From: Spirochaeta sp.
GTDB lineage: Bacteria; Spirochaetota; Spirochaetia; DSM-27196; Alkalispirochaetaceae
Assembly (NCBI GenBank): GCA_027859055.1
Contig: JAQIBO010000103.1
Location: 1-21,301, forward strand
Reading direction: 5' to 3'
DNA: 21,301 nt
The notes under the pieces were generated by a model, which saw nothing but the letters and a program-made list of their open reading frames with translations, was not told where the DNA came from and made no database searches. Every line of letters starts with the position of its first letter. Position 1 is the stretch's first letter. Positions 21,194 through 21,301 of this stretch are shown here, piece by piece. Both the position numbers and the translations under genes were made by a program.

Positions 21194-21301
21194 TCACCAT
21201 CCTCCGGAGGCACCTCCGCCGCCAAAGCCACCGCCGCCGCCGGAGAACCCGCCGCCACCGAAGCCGCCTCCGGACATACCGCCCCGGGTGCCCCCGAATC
21301 C
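21194..21301 (-). CDS. Gly-rich C-terminal tail of a TPM/YgcG-like or DUF2207-like membrane protein (runs off right edge)
   Basis: The last 35 codons of a gene are visible, reading almost only Gly with spaced Phe, Ser and aromatic residues, and ending FGGGGASGGW before TGA at 21196-21194. Tails of this kind (FSGGGGSFGGGGASGxW) close TPM-domain (YgcG) proteins and DUF2207 membrane proteins; both families are from general knowledge, and the diagnostic domain lies outside the window. The frame is open to the window edge. The 73 nt between this stop and the rhodanese start contain no promoter I can recognise, so the two genes are probably co-transcribed. Confidence 0.7.
   Translation of the reverse strand, partial: GFGGTRGGMSGGGFGGGGFSGGGGGFGGGGASGGW

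Noticed and set aside
21197..21301. GGN-rich stretch as a non-coding simple repeat
   Set aside because: On the minus strand it keeps one open frame that ends with the characteristic Gly-rich tail and terminal Trp before a stop, so it is coding.
1..21301. CRISPR arrays, tRNA/rRNA genes, insertion sequences, phage genes
   Set aside because: Reading through both strands I saw no regularly spaced repeats, tRNA-like cloverleaf with CCA, transposase or integrase motifs, or phage proteins.

Overview
The window is about 21.3 kb of GC-rich, gene-dense bacterial chromosome with no sign of phage, transposon, CRISPR, tRNA or rRNA. The likely host is a strictly anaerobic or fermentative spirochaete-like bacterium. 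This is an inference from the Gram-negative-style CUT1 sugar-binding protein whose mature end starts GQEEAE, an [FeFe]-hydrogenase operon, a DksA/TraR protein and several diguanylate cyclases. No single gene proves the phylum.

Layout, left to right. (1) Positions 1-5293, minus strand: a sugar uptake and pentose catabolism block. It is read as binding protein, two CUT1 permeases, a hairpin, split transketolase (N then C half), then the 5' end of a ribulokinase-type FGGY kinase that runs off the left edge. No ATPase subunit is present. (2) Positions 5429-7850, minus strand: a tight operon of a SufU-type Fe-S scaffold protein, a multi-pass membrane histidine kinase and a NarL/LuxR-type response regulator, behind a near-consensus promoter. 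(3) Positions 7913-8926, minus strand: a membrane GGDEF protein, divergent from a two-PDZ DegP/HtrA protease (9069-10628, plus strand). (4) Positions 10686-16130, minus strand: a hydC-hydB-hydA [FeFe]-hydrogenase operon in which the HydB subunit is fused to a GltD/NfnB/SfrB-like FAD-NAD(P)H module. A strong promoter (TTGACA, 17 nt, TACGAT, with an A/T-rich upstream stretch) drives it. (5) Positions 16359-18301, plus strand: a GHMP sugar kinase that looks more like plant galacturonokinase than GalK, translationally coupled to a sugar-1-phosphate nucleotidyltransferase. (6) Positions 18383-19149, plus strand: a DksA/TraR zinc-finger protein and a small SEC-C zinc-motif protein. (7) Positions 19159-21301, minus strand: a 7TM-PAS-GGDEF protein, a single-domain rhodanese and the Gly-rich tail of a gene running off the right edge.

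Functional picture: sugar import feeds the pentose phosphate pathway through ribulokinase and transketolase. The hydrogenase complex disposes of the resulting reductant as H2, possibly balancing NADH, NADPH and ferredoxin at once. The kinase/nucleotidyltransferase pair would turn a free sugar or uronic acid into an activated NDP-sugar. The most notable items are the HydB fusion, the SufU-kinase-regulator operon, the galacturonokinase-like pair, and a set of genes whose -10 boxes sit directly against start codons lacking a Shine-Dalgarno sequence, which suggests leaderless mRNAs.
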